64,000 bases of DNA from Auricularia sp. M13 (GCA_037042915.1 CM073196.1:3162001-3226000); one strand, 5' to 3'. Numbered from the stretch's first letter, positions 9,645 through 20,258 are shown. Notes: generated by a model not told the origin, from the sequence alone. Made by a program: numbers and translations.

Positions 9645-12092
9645 ATGCCAGGTGAGCGATGCCGCGCACTTGCCATTCTCCGAGACTCAGCGGCCCCAAG
9701 CATGCAAAGAGGCAGCCGCTACGCGCCCCTGGCCATGGAGGACAGCAGCAGAGACGAGTCCGCCGCTGACATTGAACGCGAATACGCCCCGCCGCCCGCA
9801 CCGCTGATGTCTGATCTCGTCGCGCCTATGCTCGAGGCGACGACTGGGATCTCGCTCCTACCGACCTCCCCGTCTGACACCGCCGCGGTGACGAACGCGG
9901 ACTACTCGCCCACGCGGGCTGCCACGGTCAGGAAGGCCGCGGACGCCCTCACACCCTCGCGCGAGAAGGCAGCAGAGGTAGACCGCAAGGACCGCCGACG
10001 CTCCGCTATCGACAGGCTCGACCTGAGCGCGCACGCGCCTCCGTCCCTCGCGCAGCAAGGGGCGCTCCTTCGTGTTCCGTACGCAACGGCAGTCACGAAC
10101 GGGGCCCAGGACGTCGCGGCCGACAAGAAAGTCGACACCCTGCTCTTTCGCTCCGCGACTGGCGCAGGCATGACCTCTGGTCAAGACACGAGCCCTCCGG
10201 CCCAGACGGCTCCAGCACTGAACTACCGCATGCTCCCAGAGGAGCCGCAGGGGGGCGAACATGCGCCGCCCGAACCGGCGAAGCAGTTCGGCGAAGCAAC
10301 GAGGAGCCTCGCGGTTAGTGCACAGTCAGTACCCGAGCCTTCTGCACAGCCTGACCGTCACCAGAGCGCGGAAATGGACATTTCGCCCACTCACTCGCAC
10401 ATGCGGCTGCAAGCGCAGCCCGACTATCGGGGAGACGAGTTCTTCGCCGCGGGCGTGACTATTCCGTGCGACCCGGACTCCCCAACAGCCAGCGCGACAG
10501 CGCGCAAACAGAACAAGGAGCAGCGTCTCCATCGCTGGAGGTCGGGCAGCGCGATCGTCTCGCGCGTCGCCGCGGCCAAGGCCATGCCGAGCGATACGTC
10601 ACGCCCGCGGTCCTTGTCACGCCCGCGGCCAGCCTCTCCTCCTCGTAGCACCTTCCGCGGCCGCTCGCCGACACGCGCCGCGCAATCGCCGGCGCCCCCC
10701 CATGGTTCGCAGCCCATGCAGGCAGCCGCCGCCGACACCATGGAAGAAGACCTCTACGACGACGCCAACGACGAGCGTTTCAGCATCCCGCCTGCGCAGC
10801 CGAGGCCCACATATGCGGCGTCCGAGGCGTCGTACGACTCGGAGGACTCGGAGAACGAGCGCGAGGACGCATTTCCGGCGCAGACGCCGCTTCCGCTGTA
10901 TTTCGCCAACGCTGAGGTCCGCATCGGTCTCTGCTCCAATTTCGAGCCCATCGACGGGAAGGCGGAAGACGCACATCTCGAAGGCCTCTGCCCGCGCATG
11001 CGAGAACAGTGGGACAACTACAAGGGACAGAAGTCCATCGCCGTCCTGAAGCGAGTCGGCGACACCAAGGACCTCGCGAGCCAGAACCCGCTTGCCATGC
11101 TTGCCAGGGCGAAGAAGGACTTCCACGGCGCGGGTTTCGATGTGGAGCTAACACTCGCTGAGCAGGATCCGAACAGCAACGTCCGAATCAACCCGTTTAC
11201 GTGCCTCATCCGCGGGCTCAGTGTGCACCAACGCCACGTCCTGCAGAGCAGCAGGTTCTGGGTTTTCGGAGTCACGAACTTCATCTCGTACCGCTACAAA
11301 ACGTACGCCGCCAACTTCTTCGGTACGGTAGAAGGCACGACTATGACCGGCTCGGAGATCGCGACGGTCTGCGAGGACGTCTAGATGAAGCTGCCCAGGG
11401 TCATAGAAGTCTTCGACGAGTACGCCCGCGCCCACTGAACGCCGAGCTCGCGCTAACACCGGTATAGACAGGCATCGCTGCGTCCAGGCAAGACCTCACA
11501 GGAGCTGCAAAGAGCTTTTGTCAAGTCCATCGACGTCGAGCCTATGCATGTCAAGGTCGACACGGCGGAGATCACGTATTATAACGTGTACGCCTTCGCC
11601 TCTTACTTGCCCCCCGCCCTGTACGGGGCGCTTCGCGACGCCATCCGCAGCTGCCCGCTGCCGAACGGCCTCAAGAACACGGGCCATATGCGGGACCCGC
11701 CCTACGAATGCTCGTACTGCGACGGCGAGTCGCACCCGAACGGCTGCTGCAGGACCTTGGACGTCGCGTACTGGCACAGGCCATGGGAACGCGTGCGCGG
11801 CGGCGGGAGCTCACGCGGCCGCGGTGGAGGGTCACGCGGCCGCGGCGGAGGCTCACGCGGAGGTAGCGGCTCACGCGGCGGAGGAGGCGCACGCGGCGGC
11901 GGCGGCTCACACGTCAACGGCGGCCCACGCGGCGGCGGTGGCTTCCCCGCACTGGCGGCGGCTCGCGCGGCGGCGGTGGCACCTTCTACGGCGGCGGAAG
12001 CTCGCGCGGCGGCGGCGGCTCGCGCGGCGGTACCAACGCGCGGGAACGGCTCGTTCGCGCCGAGCACGGGCAGCAAGGCCCACTTCTTCTAG
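9645..12092 (+). CDS. LINE ORF1, gag-like protein with CCHC zinc knuckle
   Basis: The first in-frame ATG is at 9645 (a second is at 9735). The frame runs to a TAG at 11382-11384. The product is Ala/Pro/Ser-rich and acidic, with an Arg/Ser-Pro stretch (PRSLSRPRPASPPRS). Its last 150 residues look folded (LTLAEQDPNSNVRINPFTCL, RFWVFGVTNFISYRYK). After ~80 nt the coding signal resumes in another frame at about 11475 (QASLRPGKTSQELQRAFVK) and runs to 12092. It holds CSYCDGESHPNGC, a C-x2-C-x4-H-x3-C knuckle, and a long Gly/Arg/Ser RGG-type tail. ORF1 proteins bind LINE RNA. The gap has GCTAACACC before TATAG or ACAG, so it may be an intron with a weak donor; a frameshift is the alternative. Confidence 0.7.
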
Positions 12093-12746
12093 AATTGCCT
12101 CCCCCCTCCCATATGACAAAACGCGCCGCCATAGGCTGGCAGCCCCATCCCGTGTACGCGCGCAGCGCCCCCCCAAAAAATGCACCCTCCGCCCCGCTGC
12201 GGAGGTGATCTTGTTACTGCTCAATAAAGCTGTTGCGCATGCACATGAACACCGTCTCCTTTGCATTCACCTGCGCTGGGGGGACCCCTTTCAAAGAAAA
12301 AAGAAGATCGGTGGGATCTTCATGAATACGTGTGAACTTCAGCACGGTTCCAGGAAGTCTCAGTGAAACAGATCCGGCTGCTTAGCTGTGCTTCCTTAGC
12401 GACGGCTCTGCACGATCCCAGATAGTGCCCTGGAGTGCCCAAATATACTGGTCGGCAACGAGGCAGGAAAGCACTCCTTGTAGAAAAAGCGGTGGCCTAT
12501 TTAGGCCAAGGACTGCCCGCGCGGAGACGCTTAAGCCGCGGGGAAATCAGCAATGCCCGGGCAACGTTGAGAATATCCAAGGCATGGTCCGCCGAGCTGG
12601 TCGGAACTACCAGCTGAGCGGTCAGGGTGCACTGGCCCTGGCACGCGAGATAATCAGTGCAACCTCAACCTCACATCAATAACTACACTTCCACGGTGAC
12701 GAGCGAAAGGTCGGTCTACACGACTCCGAACGCTGGACCGGCAGGG

Positions 12747-15700
12747 ATGGGGAACGCTGCCCTGCATCGGGATGAAAGCGCCGGAGTATTTGGCAGCGCC
12801 AGCTCCGCCGCCGCGGCGTCGCGAGGTCCCTCCTGGGGGATGGACGCTGGCAGCGAGGAGCATGAGAACGAGGGTGCAGCCCGGAACGGGCAGGATGATG
12901 ATGTAGAACCACAAGAGGGCGAATCTATTTCATGGCAGCCATCGTCGGGCACAGGATCGCGACCTAGCGCTAGCCCTCTGAGTGCTCATTCTGCCACACC
13001 GGAGACTCAGCAGCGACGGGGAGAAGAGGCGTCGGTCCCAGACGACGACGAATCACGGTCGTGTTCCAGAAAGAAGACCAAGGCGTTCCTGAGAATAGCC
13101 TCGGAAAACATGAAGGGCAGGGGAGCCCAGCATATAGCGGGCAGCCTAAAATGGAAGAAACTCGCCGAGGATATGCGGAGTAAGAAAATCGGAGTTATGG
13201 CAATACAGGAGACACACCTGTCCGACGCGCATGTGGATGAAATCCACCAGTTCTACGAACACCTGCACGTAGAAAACTCGCATCTCCCTGCGAATCCGAC
13301 GGGAGCCGGAGGAATTGCGATCGTCTTTAACAAACTTCTCACGAACTACAAGTCGGTGGAGAAATACGTACTTGTACCAGGCAGGGCATTGGTAGTTAAA
13401 TTTGAATGGCACAGAGGTACCAACATGACTATTCTTGCAGTGTACGCCCCGACGGATGTTCGGGAAAATAGGGAATTCTGGGTAAAAATCAGAAACAAGC
13501 TACGCGGGTCACGAGTGTCAATCCCCAAGCCAGAGGTCTTTCTTGGAGACTTCAACTTCGTGGAAGATCCCATCGACAGGTACCCAGTAAAAATAACGCC
13601 GATGGACTCACCGCAGTCTTTCGACGATCTCAAAGCGTACCTCCGGGTTTTTGACGGCTGGCGGTTAACTTTCCCCGACAGGACAGAATGGACCTGGCGA
13701 AACGGCAGCAGATCGGCGATGTCTAGGATAGACAGGATATACCTTAGCAAAGAGCTGCTTAGGGCGAGTCGGGGATGGGAGATTGAGATATCAGATCTCA
13801 ACACCAACGACCACAGCAGGATCCTGACTGAACTGACCAGTCTTGGATGCCCGGAAGTCGGTCCTGGGCGGTGGAGCATGCGTGAGCCGCTGGTCCGAGA
13901 CAACATTTTCATGAACTCGGTGAACAGACTAGGAAAGGAGGCCCAGCTGAGCCTCTCGGAGATCGCGACAGAAGGCCGCTCGGAACAGAAGAACCCGCAG
14001 ACTGTGTGGGCAAGCTTCAAAGCGGCCGTGATAGAGTCTGCGAAACGGCGAGGAAAAGCAAAGAACTGCGCGAGACTCACGGAAGTGAACAAGCTCAAGG
14101 AAGAGCGTCTCGCGGCGATTACGGAACTCGGTTCCGGGGGAGAACAGGCGAATGAAGACGCTGCTCGTGGCCGGTTGCGGGCAGTGGAACAGAGACTGCA
14201 CAAGCTGCAGGAGGATGAGCACTTGAACACCTTCACCTTCCGAACCACACGCGCTTGGGCGGCCGGCGAGACGATGGATAAAGGCTGGTTCGCATGGACT
14301 AAGGAGCGCAAACCCAGGGATACGCTCGTCAGCCTGCAGAAACCGGGTAGCGACCCACCAATTTTCGTGACAAATTCTAAGGGTATGGCAGCTCTGGCGG
14401 GCGAGTATCACGAATCCGTACAATCTGTGGACATGGACGTGGACGAGATGCACCGCGAGGAAGCTGTGCTGCACACTCTACAACACATCCAGCGCCCAGC
14501 GAGCGGGGCTGCGGTGGAAGACATGTCACGCGCGATCTCCGAACTGGAGGTGGTAGAGTCGATTATGGCAGCGAAGAACGGCTCAGCGGCGGGAACTGAC
14601 GGCCTCATATACGAGCTATGGAAGACGCTGCATAAATTCCATACGATTACGAAGAACAGGGCGGTACCTTGGTTCAACCTCGCAGCTGTCCTCACGGCGA
14701 CCTACGCCGACATCGAACAACATGGGCTGCTCCCAGACTCGACATTTGCCGAGGGATGGCTCTGCCCGCTGTATAAGAAGGGCGAGCGGTGCAGAATTGA
14801 GAATTATCGCCCGATCACCCTTCTCAACACGGACTACAAGATCTACACGAAATCTCTTGCCCTCAGGCTCGCTCGGGCGGCACCTGACATGATACATGAG
14901 TCCCAGGCAGGCTTCGTGCGCGGGAGGAGCATAACAGAACATACCAAAATTTCCTCCCTGATCTTAGATTATGCGGAAGTCATGGAAGAAAATGGGGCCA
15001 TTGTTGCCCTTGACCAAGAAAAGGCGTACGACCGGATACGCCACGATTATCTGCTCAGAGCGTTGGAAGCTTTCCATCTTCCTGGTAATTTTGTGCGCGC
15101 AGTTAAAAACCTGTACGAGAATGCTTACACGACAGTGATGGTGAACGGGTTTATGAGCAGCAGATATAAAGTCACTCGGGGAGTCAGGCAAGGCGATCCA
15201 CTGTCCTGCCTGCTCTTCAACCTCGCAATAGAACCCCTTTCCGCGATGCTGCGACAGTCCAATCTGCGAGGTTATCAGATCGGAGGGCTGGCAAATAAGT
15301 TAATCGCGACACTTTACGCGGATGACACAACAGTGTATCTCAGTGAGCACGACTCGTACGGCGAGCTGGTGAGAATCCTTGACAAGTGGTGCCTTGCGGC
15401 GGGCGCGCGTTTTAACTCGTTGAAAACGGAAATCATCCCGCTCGGGGCTCGAGCCTATCGCGACGAGCTGGTTGAGACTAGAAGACTTGCGCCCGGTGAG
15501 GAGCAATTTCCCGCCGCGATCAGGATCGCCAGAGAGGGAGAGGTCACGAGAATCTTGGGCACATGGCCCGGAAATGGCGTCCAAACAGCGAACACGTGGT
15601 CAGTAATTACGGACAGAGTCCGGGACAGCCTAGATAGATGGTCGGCCAAGAGACCGACGTTCAACGGCAAGGGCATTCTGTCTCAGACAATCGCGGGAGG

Positions 15701-17951
15701 ATACACGCAGTACCTCACCGCAGCCCAAGGAATGCCTACAAAGGTTGAGAAGAAACTCGACAAGATGGTGCTCGATTTCTTTTGGGGATCGACGCGCCGC
15801 CATCCAATCAACATGACGACCCTCCGCATGACTAAAGCCAATGGAGGCATGAATCTGGTGCATATTGGCGACAGGAACGAAGCCCGGTATCTCACATGGG
15901 TGAGCGCGTTTCTCGCGCCGCCGACAGAACGCCCCATCTGGGCCTTCATAGCGGACCATGTGTTCCGCGCGACCATGATTGAGAAAGACCGTCGCCTGGT
16001 CCCGTTGGAGACTAGAGTAAATCCGTTCTACCGGAAGTGGAGCCCCAACGTGAGACGTCTTCCGTTCATTTTGCGGCAACTCGTGCGAGTGGCAAGGAAG
16101 CACAACCTCGTGCTTGACGCCCCTATGATCCCAGAGAAAATGAGGGAGGAGATGCCACTGTGGGCACACCCGGCGCTGATGCACCCGGACGCCCTACGCC
16201 GGGGGGGCACAGAGGTGAGATGCCTGCGTCGAGCGCACGCCGTGCGCACGATCGAGGACCTCGAAGAAATAGCCGAGGCGGACGACGACGATCACGAGGA
16301 CGCGACGGACTGCGGCTGCGAGAACTGCACGGCAGACAAGCTGGAGGGATGCAAGAGGCCGTACAGGTGCCAGGAACTGGCCTGCGACACCATAGGTGAC
16401 ATTGCGCCGAAGTGGCACCCGTCCACGACACAGCCTGCAATCGCGGACGAATTGTGGCACGCCTTTGCGGACCAGCGACAGACTGCGATCCGGGACGGAG
16501 AGCTGATCGTTTTTGACTCGAAGCTGGATGAGGGCGCACATCTGGAGGACTACTATAGAATCCTAGGCCATGCCATAGCGCTGAAGCCCAGATGCGCGGA
16601 AGAGGCGATGCGAGGGCCAGCGGCGTCGCGGCAATACCGAGCCCGAGACCCAGTACAGGTAGTCGTCAGTGGCGCAATGTTCCGAGACAACACGTACGAG
16701 GCCAAGGGCGGTTTCGCGGTTTTCTTCCCAGACTTTGAATTTGGGGGCACGACCGGGCGCTGCCCCGGCGAGACGCAAACGTATATCAGAAGTGTGGCCA
16801 TTGCCGTTCTGACGGCTGCGCAGACAGCACCGTGGCACAGGCCACTCCACGTCGTGACCACGTGCCAACAGGTCGTAGTGATGCTGACCACTCGGCTAGC
16901 ATACCACGAAGCGCGAGGCTGGATTGACGTTCCGGAGGAAGCGGAAGCGCTGCGGGCCACTGCGGCGATTCTGCGCGCCCGCAGCGCAGAAACGACTTTC
17001 ACCGTAGTGCACAAATCGCGTATGAAGGACTGGCCTGCAATAGGCGATGCGAAAAAGATGGCAGCAGTAGCCGCGGAGGTAGGGCCCGATGTTCGCATCA
17101 ACTGGGCACGTTTTGCAGCCTTCGACAAGCCGGGCCTGTCGATCAGACACTTGAGTCAGAGGACCACGCACCGTGCGCTGAAGCAGGTCGCGCGAGACGG
17201 TGCGGAAGTCAGGCGGGCGACAGCGAAGAACCTGTCAGCCATCCGCGGGAGCATGGCGCGCGAATGCGGCTACTCCCCGACGACGGACGCGATTTGGAAG
17301 TCGTTGCAAACGCGCGCGCTCTCACGAACCGCTAGGAATTTTATCTGGAAGGGAATTCACGGAGCCCACAAAGTGGGCGACTATTTCAGCAAAATGCCGG
17401 AGCCCTGGAAAAGCTATGAAATGTGTCCCACATGTGACAAGGTGGAAACAATGGAGCACATCCTATTGGAGTGCCCGGACACTGGCCAAGGGCACGTCTG
17501 GAAGCTGGTTCGCTGGCATCTGAGACACAAGCTCGTCGAGCTGAACATCGATATCGGCGTCATTTGGGGAAGCACTACCTTCCACGCCTCTGGGTACTGG
17601 GGGGCGCGGAACAAGGCCGTAGAGCGCGCTGTCAGCATCATAATCTCCGAATCAGCGTTCCTGATTTGGAAAATCAGGTGCGAGAAGCGCATAGAGCACG
17701 AGGATGATCCAGACTGGCGGCTCACGGACAAGGAGGTTCAGGACCGGTGGCAGAAAATACGGCGTACTCGGTATGACCAGGATTACAGGCTGACGAATCG
17801 GCACTACAAGAAGCACGCGATCAACAAATGGCTGGTGCACGACACCTGGCTAGATCTCTTGCGCCCAAACCACAGGCATTTCAAGTTTAGATATAGAAAG
17901 CCCGGAGTTTTAGTGGGTACGGGAGTCGCACGCCATGACGGCGTCGGCTGA
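12747..17951 (+). CDS. LINE ORF2: endonuclease, reverse transcriptase, RNase H-like, zinc knuckle
   Basis: An uninterrupted frame of 1734 codons from the first ATG; it is open upstream to 12657 without an ATG. Residues ~113-370 are an apurinic-type endonuclease with IQETHL, LGDFNF, SRIDRIYL and NDHS, so the catalytic set looks complete. Residues ~670-930 are the reverse transcriptase: ENYRPITLLN, AGFVRGRS, VALDQEKAYDRI, RGVRQGDPLSCLLF and catalytic YADD at ~856. An acidic Cys-rich insert (CGCENCTADKLEGCKRPYRC) follows at ~1190. Residues ~1300-1440 resemble RNase H in layout, but the usual acidic residues are not obvious (VVSGAMF and VVTTCQQVVVML replace the D-containing strands). A zf-RVT-like motif, CPTCDKVETMEHILLECP, is at ~1559. 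The protein nicks target DNA and copies LINE RNA in place. It looks whole. Confidence 0.93.
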   Translation: MGNAALHRDESAGVFGSASSAAAASRGPSWGMDAGSEEHENEGAARNGQDDDVEPQEGESISWQPSSGTGSRPSASPLSAHSATPETQQRRGEEASVPDDDESRSCSRKKTKAFLRIASENMKGRGAQHIAGSLKWKKLAEDMRSKKIGVMAIQETHLSDAHVDEIHQFYEHLHVENSHLPANPTGAGGIAIVFNKLLTNYKSVEKYVLVPGRALVVKFEWHRGTNMTILAVYAPTDVRENREFWVKIRNKLRGSRVSIPKPEVFLGDFNFVEDPIDRYPVKITPMDSPQSFDDLKAYLRVFDGWRLTFPDRTEWTWRNGSRSAMSRIDRIYLSKELLRASRGWEIEISDLNTNDHSRILTELTSLGCPEVGPGRWSMREPLVRDNIFMNSVNRLGKEAQLSLSEIATEGRSEQKNPQTVWASFKAAVIESAKRRGKAKNCARLTEVNKLKEERLAAITELGSGGEQANEDAARGRLRAVEQRLHKLQEDEHLNTFTFRTTRAWAAGETMDKGWFAWTKERKPRDTLVSLQKPGSDPPIFVTNSKGMAALAGEYHESVQSVDMDVDEMHREEAVLHTLQHIQRPASGAAVEDMSRAISELEVVESIMAAKNGSAAGTDGLIYELWKTLHKFHTITKNRAVPWFNLAAVLTATYADIEQHGLLPDSTFAEGWLCPLYKKGERCRIENYRPITLLNTDYKIYTKSLALRLARAAPDMIHESQAGFVRGRSITEHTKISSLILDYAEVMEENGAIVALDQEKAYDRIRHDYLLRALEAFHLPGNFVRAVKNLYENAYTTVMVNGFMSSRYKVTRGVRQGDPLSCLLFNLAIEPLSAMLRQSNLRGYQIGGLANKLIATLYADDTTVYLSEHDSYGELVRILDKWCLAAGARFNSLKTEIIPLGARAYRDELVETRRLAPGEEQFPAAIRIAREGEVTRILGTWPGNGVQTANTWSVITDRVRDSLDRWSAKRPTFNGKGILSQTIAGGYTQYLTAAQGMPTKVEKKLDKMVLDFFWGSTRRHPINMTTLRMTKANGGMNLVHIGDRNEARYLTWVSAFLAPPTERPIWAFIADHVFRATMIEKDRRLVPLETRVNPFYRKWSPNVRRLPFILRQLVRVARKHNLVLDAPMIPEKMREEMPLWAHPALMHPDALRRGGTEVRCLRRAHAVRTIEDLEEIAEADDDDHEDATDCGCENCTADKLEGCKRPYRCQELACDTIGDIAPKWHPSTTQPAIADELWHAFADQRQTAIRDGELIVFDSKLDEGAHLEDYYRILGHAIALKPRCAEEAMRGPAASRQYRARDPVQVVVSGAMFRDNTYEAKGGFAVFFPDFEFGGTTGRCPGETQTYIRSVAIAVLTAAQTAPWHRPLHVVTTCQQVVVMLTTRLAYHEARGWIDVPEEAEALRATAAILRARSAETTFTVVHKSRMKDWPAIGDAKKMAAVAAEVGPDVRINWARFAAFDKPGLSIRHLSQRTTHRALKQVARDGAEVRRATAKNLSAIRGSMARECGYSPTTDAIWKSLQTRALSRTARNFIWKGIHGAHKVGDYFSKMPEPWKSYEMCPTCDKVETMEHILLECPDTGQGHVWKLVRWHLRHKLVELNIDIGVIWGSTTFHASGYWGARNKAVERAVSIIISESAFLIWKIRCEKRIEHEDDPDWRLTDKEVQDRWQKIRRTRYDQDYRLTNRHYKKHAINKWLVHDTWLDLLRPNHRHFKFRYRKPGVLVGTGVARHDGVG

Positions 17952-18138
17952 ACTCCAAGCCCCACACTACCTCACCAGGTGTGCTAACTGCTATTTCTCC
18001 GGACGGAGACGTCCCTATACACAAATTGGGCGGCTTGCCCCGCCCGTCTCAGCTGTCCGATTCATCGGATAAGGGAGCAACCTGGGTCACTATGTGATTG
18101 CGGGCCTCCTGACGCTCTACAAAAAAAAAAAAAAAAAA

Positions 18139-18152
18139 CCATAGCGATGGCG
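18139..18152. repeat. Target-site duplication, right copy of LINE
   Basis: Exact repeat of 7080-7093, immediately after the poly(A) stretch at 18121-18138. The DUF6534 coding frame resumes to its right on the minus strand. Confidence 0.95.
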
Positions 18153-19091
18153 ATAATTGCATCGCACACCATCATCAGGGCGAGTCCAGCGATTGCCAGG
18201 TTCTACGTGAGTTGTATGTGAGTTCAAGTAAACAACCAACCATGTCAGGAAGATCGACTTGCCCCTGATTGAGTACTTGAGATAAAACTTGATGCTCGTC
18301 CGAACCTAGGCTGCGTGAGCAATTGGAGCGCGTGAATTAGGTATAAAGATGCACGCACTGTTCTGCTGAGACAGCTGCAGTCCGTCAGTACGTTGCCAGC
18401 CCTGAAACAACGCACTGACCTAGAGCTATGTACGCAAAAGAAATCAGCTATATTGCTAGGTTGCTGAATGCTTCATATCAACTCACGCAACGGTGATATG
18501 CCGAGGGCCAACTACGATGACAGTGAGCCCAGAAAGAGAATGCGATCTAGCTTGAGCTTACGATCAGGACGAACAGATGAACATTCTTGGTAACTGAGGG
18601 AGAAGAGGATTTGCATCAGCGGTTGAACAGCGCGACTGGCCACCGGAGCATACGACGTAACAGCCTGTATGCGTAAAAGCTACTCAAGTGAGTGGACATC
18701 ATTGAAAGAGATCGATAAGGTACTAACCATTGCACAAGTGCGATAATTATTGGCTGCAGTTATGCTCCATGTCAACGGAAGATAAGCTCTCAGTGGTTAT
18801 ATCTGACCGATACAACGAAAAGACCAGCTCTGAGAGTCCACGGCAGTGCGCTCGGGTCTGGAGGTCGTCCAATATCGGTCACAAGGAGTTGGTATAGACC
18901 CGACGACACCAGGATAGTGATTATCACTCCGAGGATCCTGGAACTTGCTTTAGTCAAGTTCAAGTGCTCTGGGAAAGAGGTTTACAATAGTGCCAATACC
19001 TTGGTGAAGTCAGATAACGAGTTGCATATGAAAAGACTCGCATACCACAATTTTGAGGTACAACGGATCTTGATGGTAGTTCTTCAGATAC

Positions 19092-19585
19092 TGTAGAGCT
19101 AATAATTATTACCGTGTCACGCGTCACGGAGGCCTCACGGCCCGGTAATAAACACGTTTTGTAACATGTCACGGGCCTCTCCTGGTAACAGGATGTCACG
19201 GTGTTCAGGCATTCAATTCCTCACTTGAGACTGTCAGGAGTGGCGCGCCTTCGGCGCGCAGCATGTATAACTATAAAACCAGCAAATCTCACACAATCCC
19301 TTCAGAATCATAGTGGTTAGAATCATGATTATCACTGCACTGTCCATATCAGGCTTTCAGATACCTGAGCAGACCCGGAAACAACCCTTAAATGGATAAT
19401 TTTACTCAAGGCATCTTTCCCACAGTCCACTTGTGCTTTGTCCTGCTGAGAACAAGCTAAGAAGTACCAATTCAGCGATTTTTTTCTCAGCCTGTGTGGC
19501 AATGTCACATGTCACGGGTGCCCCAAGGTAATGTCTCCGACGTGTCACGGTCCAATGTCCTCGGTAATAATTATTAGCTCTACAG
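19092..19585. mobile_element. 494-bp TIR element (MITE-like) with TA target duplication
   Basis: Ends are perfect inverted repeats of at least 23 bp: CTGTAGAGCTAATAATTATT then ACC at the left, its complement at the right. They are flanked by TA at 19090-19091 and 19586-19587. Subterminal zones are crowded with GTCACGG-type repeats on both sides, as transposase-binding sites often are. A perfect hairpin, GCGCGCCTTCGGCGCGC, lies at about 19243-19259. There is no transposase ORF, so the element is non-autonomous. TA duplication fits the Tc1/mariner superfamily, but the family is inferred. It sits inside exon 1 of the DUF6534 gene. Confidence 0.9.
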
Positions 19586-19808
19586 TAGATCCATGATTGC
19601 ACAATCGACGCGCCGAGGAGTAAAGTAGCCAATTGCTGGCCAATGTACCAAACACCATAAACTTCGTTCGCATCGCTCATGGAAAGGAAGAGAGAGGAGA
19701 CTAAACAGGGTGTGTCAGTAAGCAGACAACGAAACGAAAATGGTGGGCGCTCACAGTGGCACTCTGAGCGCTGCCTTTGCCGCCAACCTCAGCCGCGACT
19801 GAAACTTC

Positions 19809-20258
19809 ATGGCGTCTCAGGTTGAGGGTTGTCCCAAAAATGGTATAATTAACAGGGTTGAGAGCCCAAAGAAGCTAGCTCAAGGCCGCGAGTGCACTGA
19901 GCAGCCAACCCGGCGTCGGCCCGCGATTCGGTGTGCATGTTTTCACTGTTCAGGGCGCATTCTGACGCTGGGAGCCGGCAGGGTACGGTGCACATCGACA
20001 CTGTTCGTTGCGGATACGTGTATGTCCGGCAATTCAGTGCGCGCGCTGGAAAAATGTGTAGAATTCTTGCGCGAAGACGGCGAGCCGGACAGGAGGATCA
20101 AGTACCGTGAAGTGACGGTGCTTTCCCGCGGCTCTCTGCTCGTCGATTCTTCTATTGACACCGGTCACTCACCTCTAATTTCCAGTGTGTCGCAGAAAGT
20201 TAGCTATGTCCCACATGACAAGAAGTATTGGTGGCTGTTCGACGACGCCGACGAGTAG
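19809..20258 (+). CDS. Small hypothetical ORF, 149 codons
   Basis: An ATG-started frame between the broken DUF6534 gene and the F-box gene. It has a CACFHCSGR pair of cysteines near residue 45 and an acidic C-terminus (WWLFDDADE), but no recognised domain. The reading frame is open without introns. Codon use is unremarkable and I see no homology cue, so it may be a chance ORF or a lineage-specific gene. Confidence 0.25.
   Translation: MASQVEGCPKNGIINRVESPKKLAQGRECTEQPTRRRPAIRCACFHCSGRILTLGAGRVRCTSTLFVADTCMSGNSVRALEKCVEFLREDGEPDRRIKYREVTVLSRGSLLVDSSIDTGHSPLISSVSQKVSYVPHDKKYWWLFDDADE

Larger units (their letters stand above)
7094..18138 (+). mobile_element. Full-length LINE (non-LTR retrotransposon, Tad1/L1-like), ~11 kb
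   Basis: Bounded by an exact 14-bp target-site duplication (15 bp if the adjacent A is counted), with a G-run at the 5' end (7093-7100) and an 18-nt poly(A) at 18121-18138. These are the marks of target-primed reverse transcription. It carries a gag-like ORF1 with a CCHC knuckle and an intact ORF2 (apurinic endonuclease, reverse transcriptase, RNase H-like region, C-terminal zinc knuckle) in the same direction. Architecture fits the Tad1 group of fungal LINEs. At about 11 kb it is longer than the 6-8 kb I expect, the excess being a 5' region of ~2.5 kb and a long ORF2. The open ORF2, exact duplication and clean poly(A) argue for recent insertion. It lies antisense inside a DUF6534 gene. Confidence 0.92.
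6490..19680 (-). pseudogene. DUF6534 membrane-protein gene disrupted by a LINE and a TIR element
   Basis: A basidiomycete seven-helix DUF6534 gene whose exons lie on both sides of two insertions. It starts at 19680 (MSDANEVYGVWYIGQQLATL). The first exon is interrupted at codon level by the 19092-19585 element: WIY before it continues as LKNYHQDPLYLKIV after it. Later exons read ILVSSGLYQLLVTDIGRP (about 18925-18850), IIIALVQW (about 18740) and SFYAYRLLRRMLRWP (about 18685-18620). The exon reading VCDAIIAIAMVHWLYTHRS is split by the LINE at 7080-7093. Beyond the LINE are STEHMMTSLTNYTIASG (about 7005-6950) and the C-terminus DRLNARRSLRRIR, with a stop at 6490. Without the insertions the locus is about 1.6 kb, matching the paralogue at 43444-45137. 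I saw no other clear disabling change, so loss of function may be recent. Confidence 0.85.

Noticed and set aside
13346-14311. A 321-codon minus-strand frame
   Set aside because: Antisense shadow of LINE ORF2 endonuclease; Ser/Arg-biased and without motifs.
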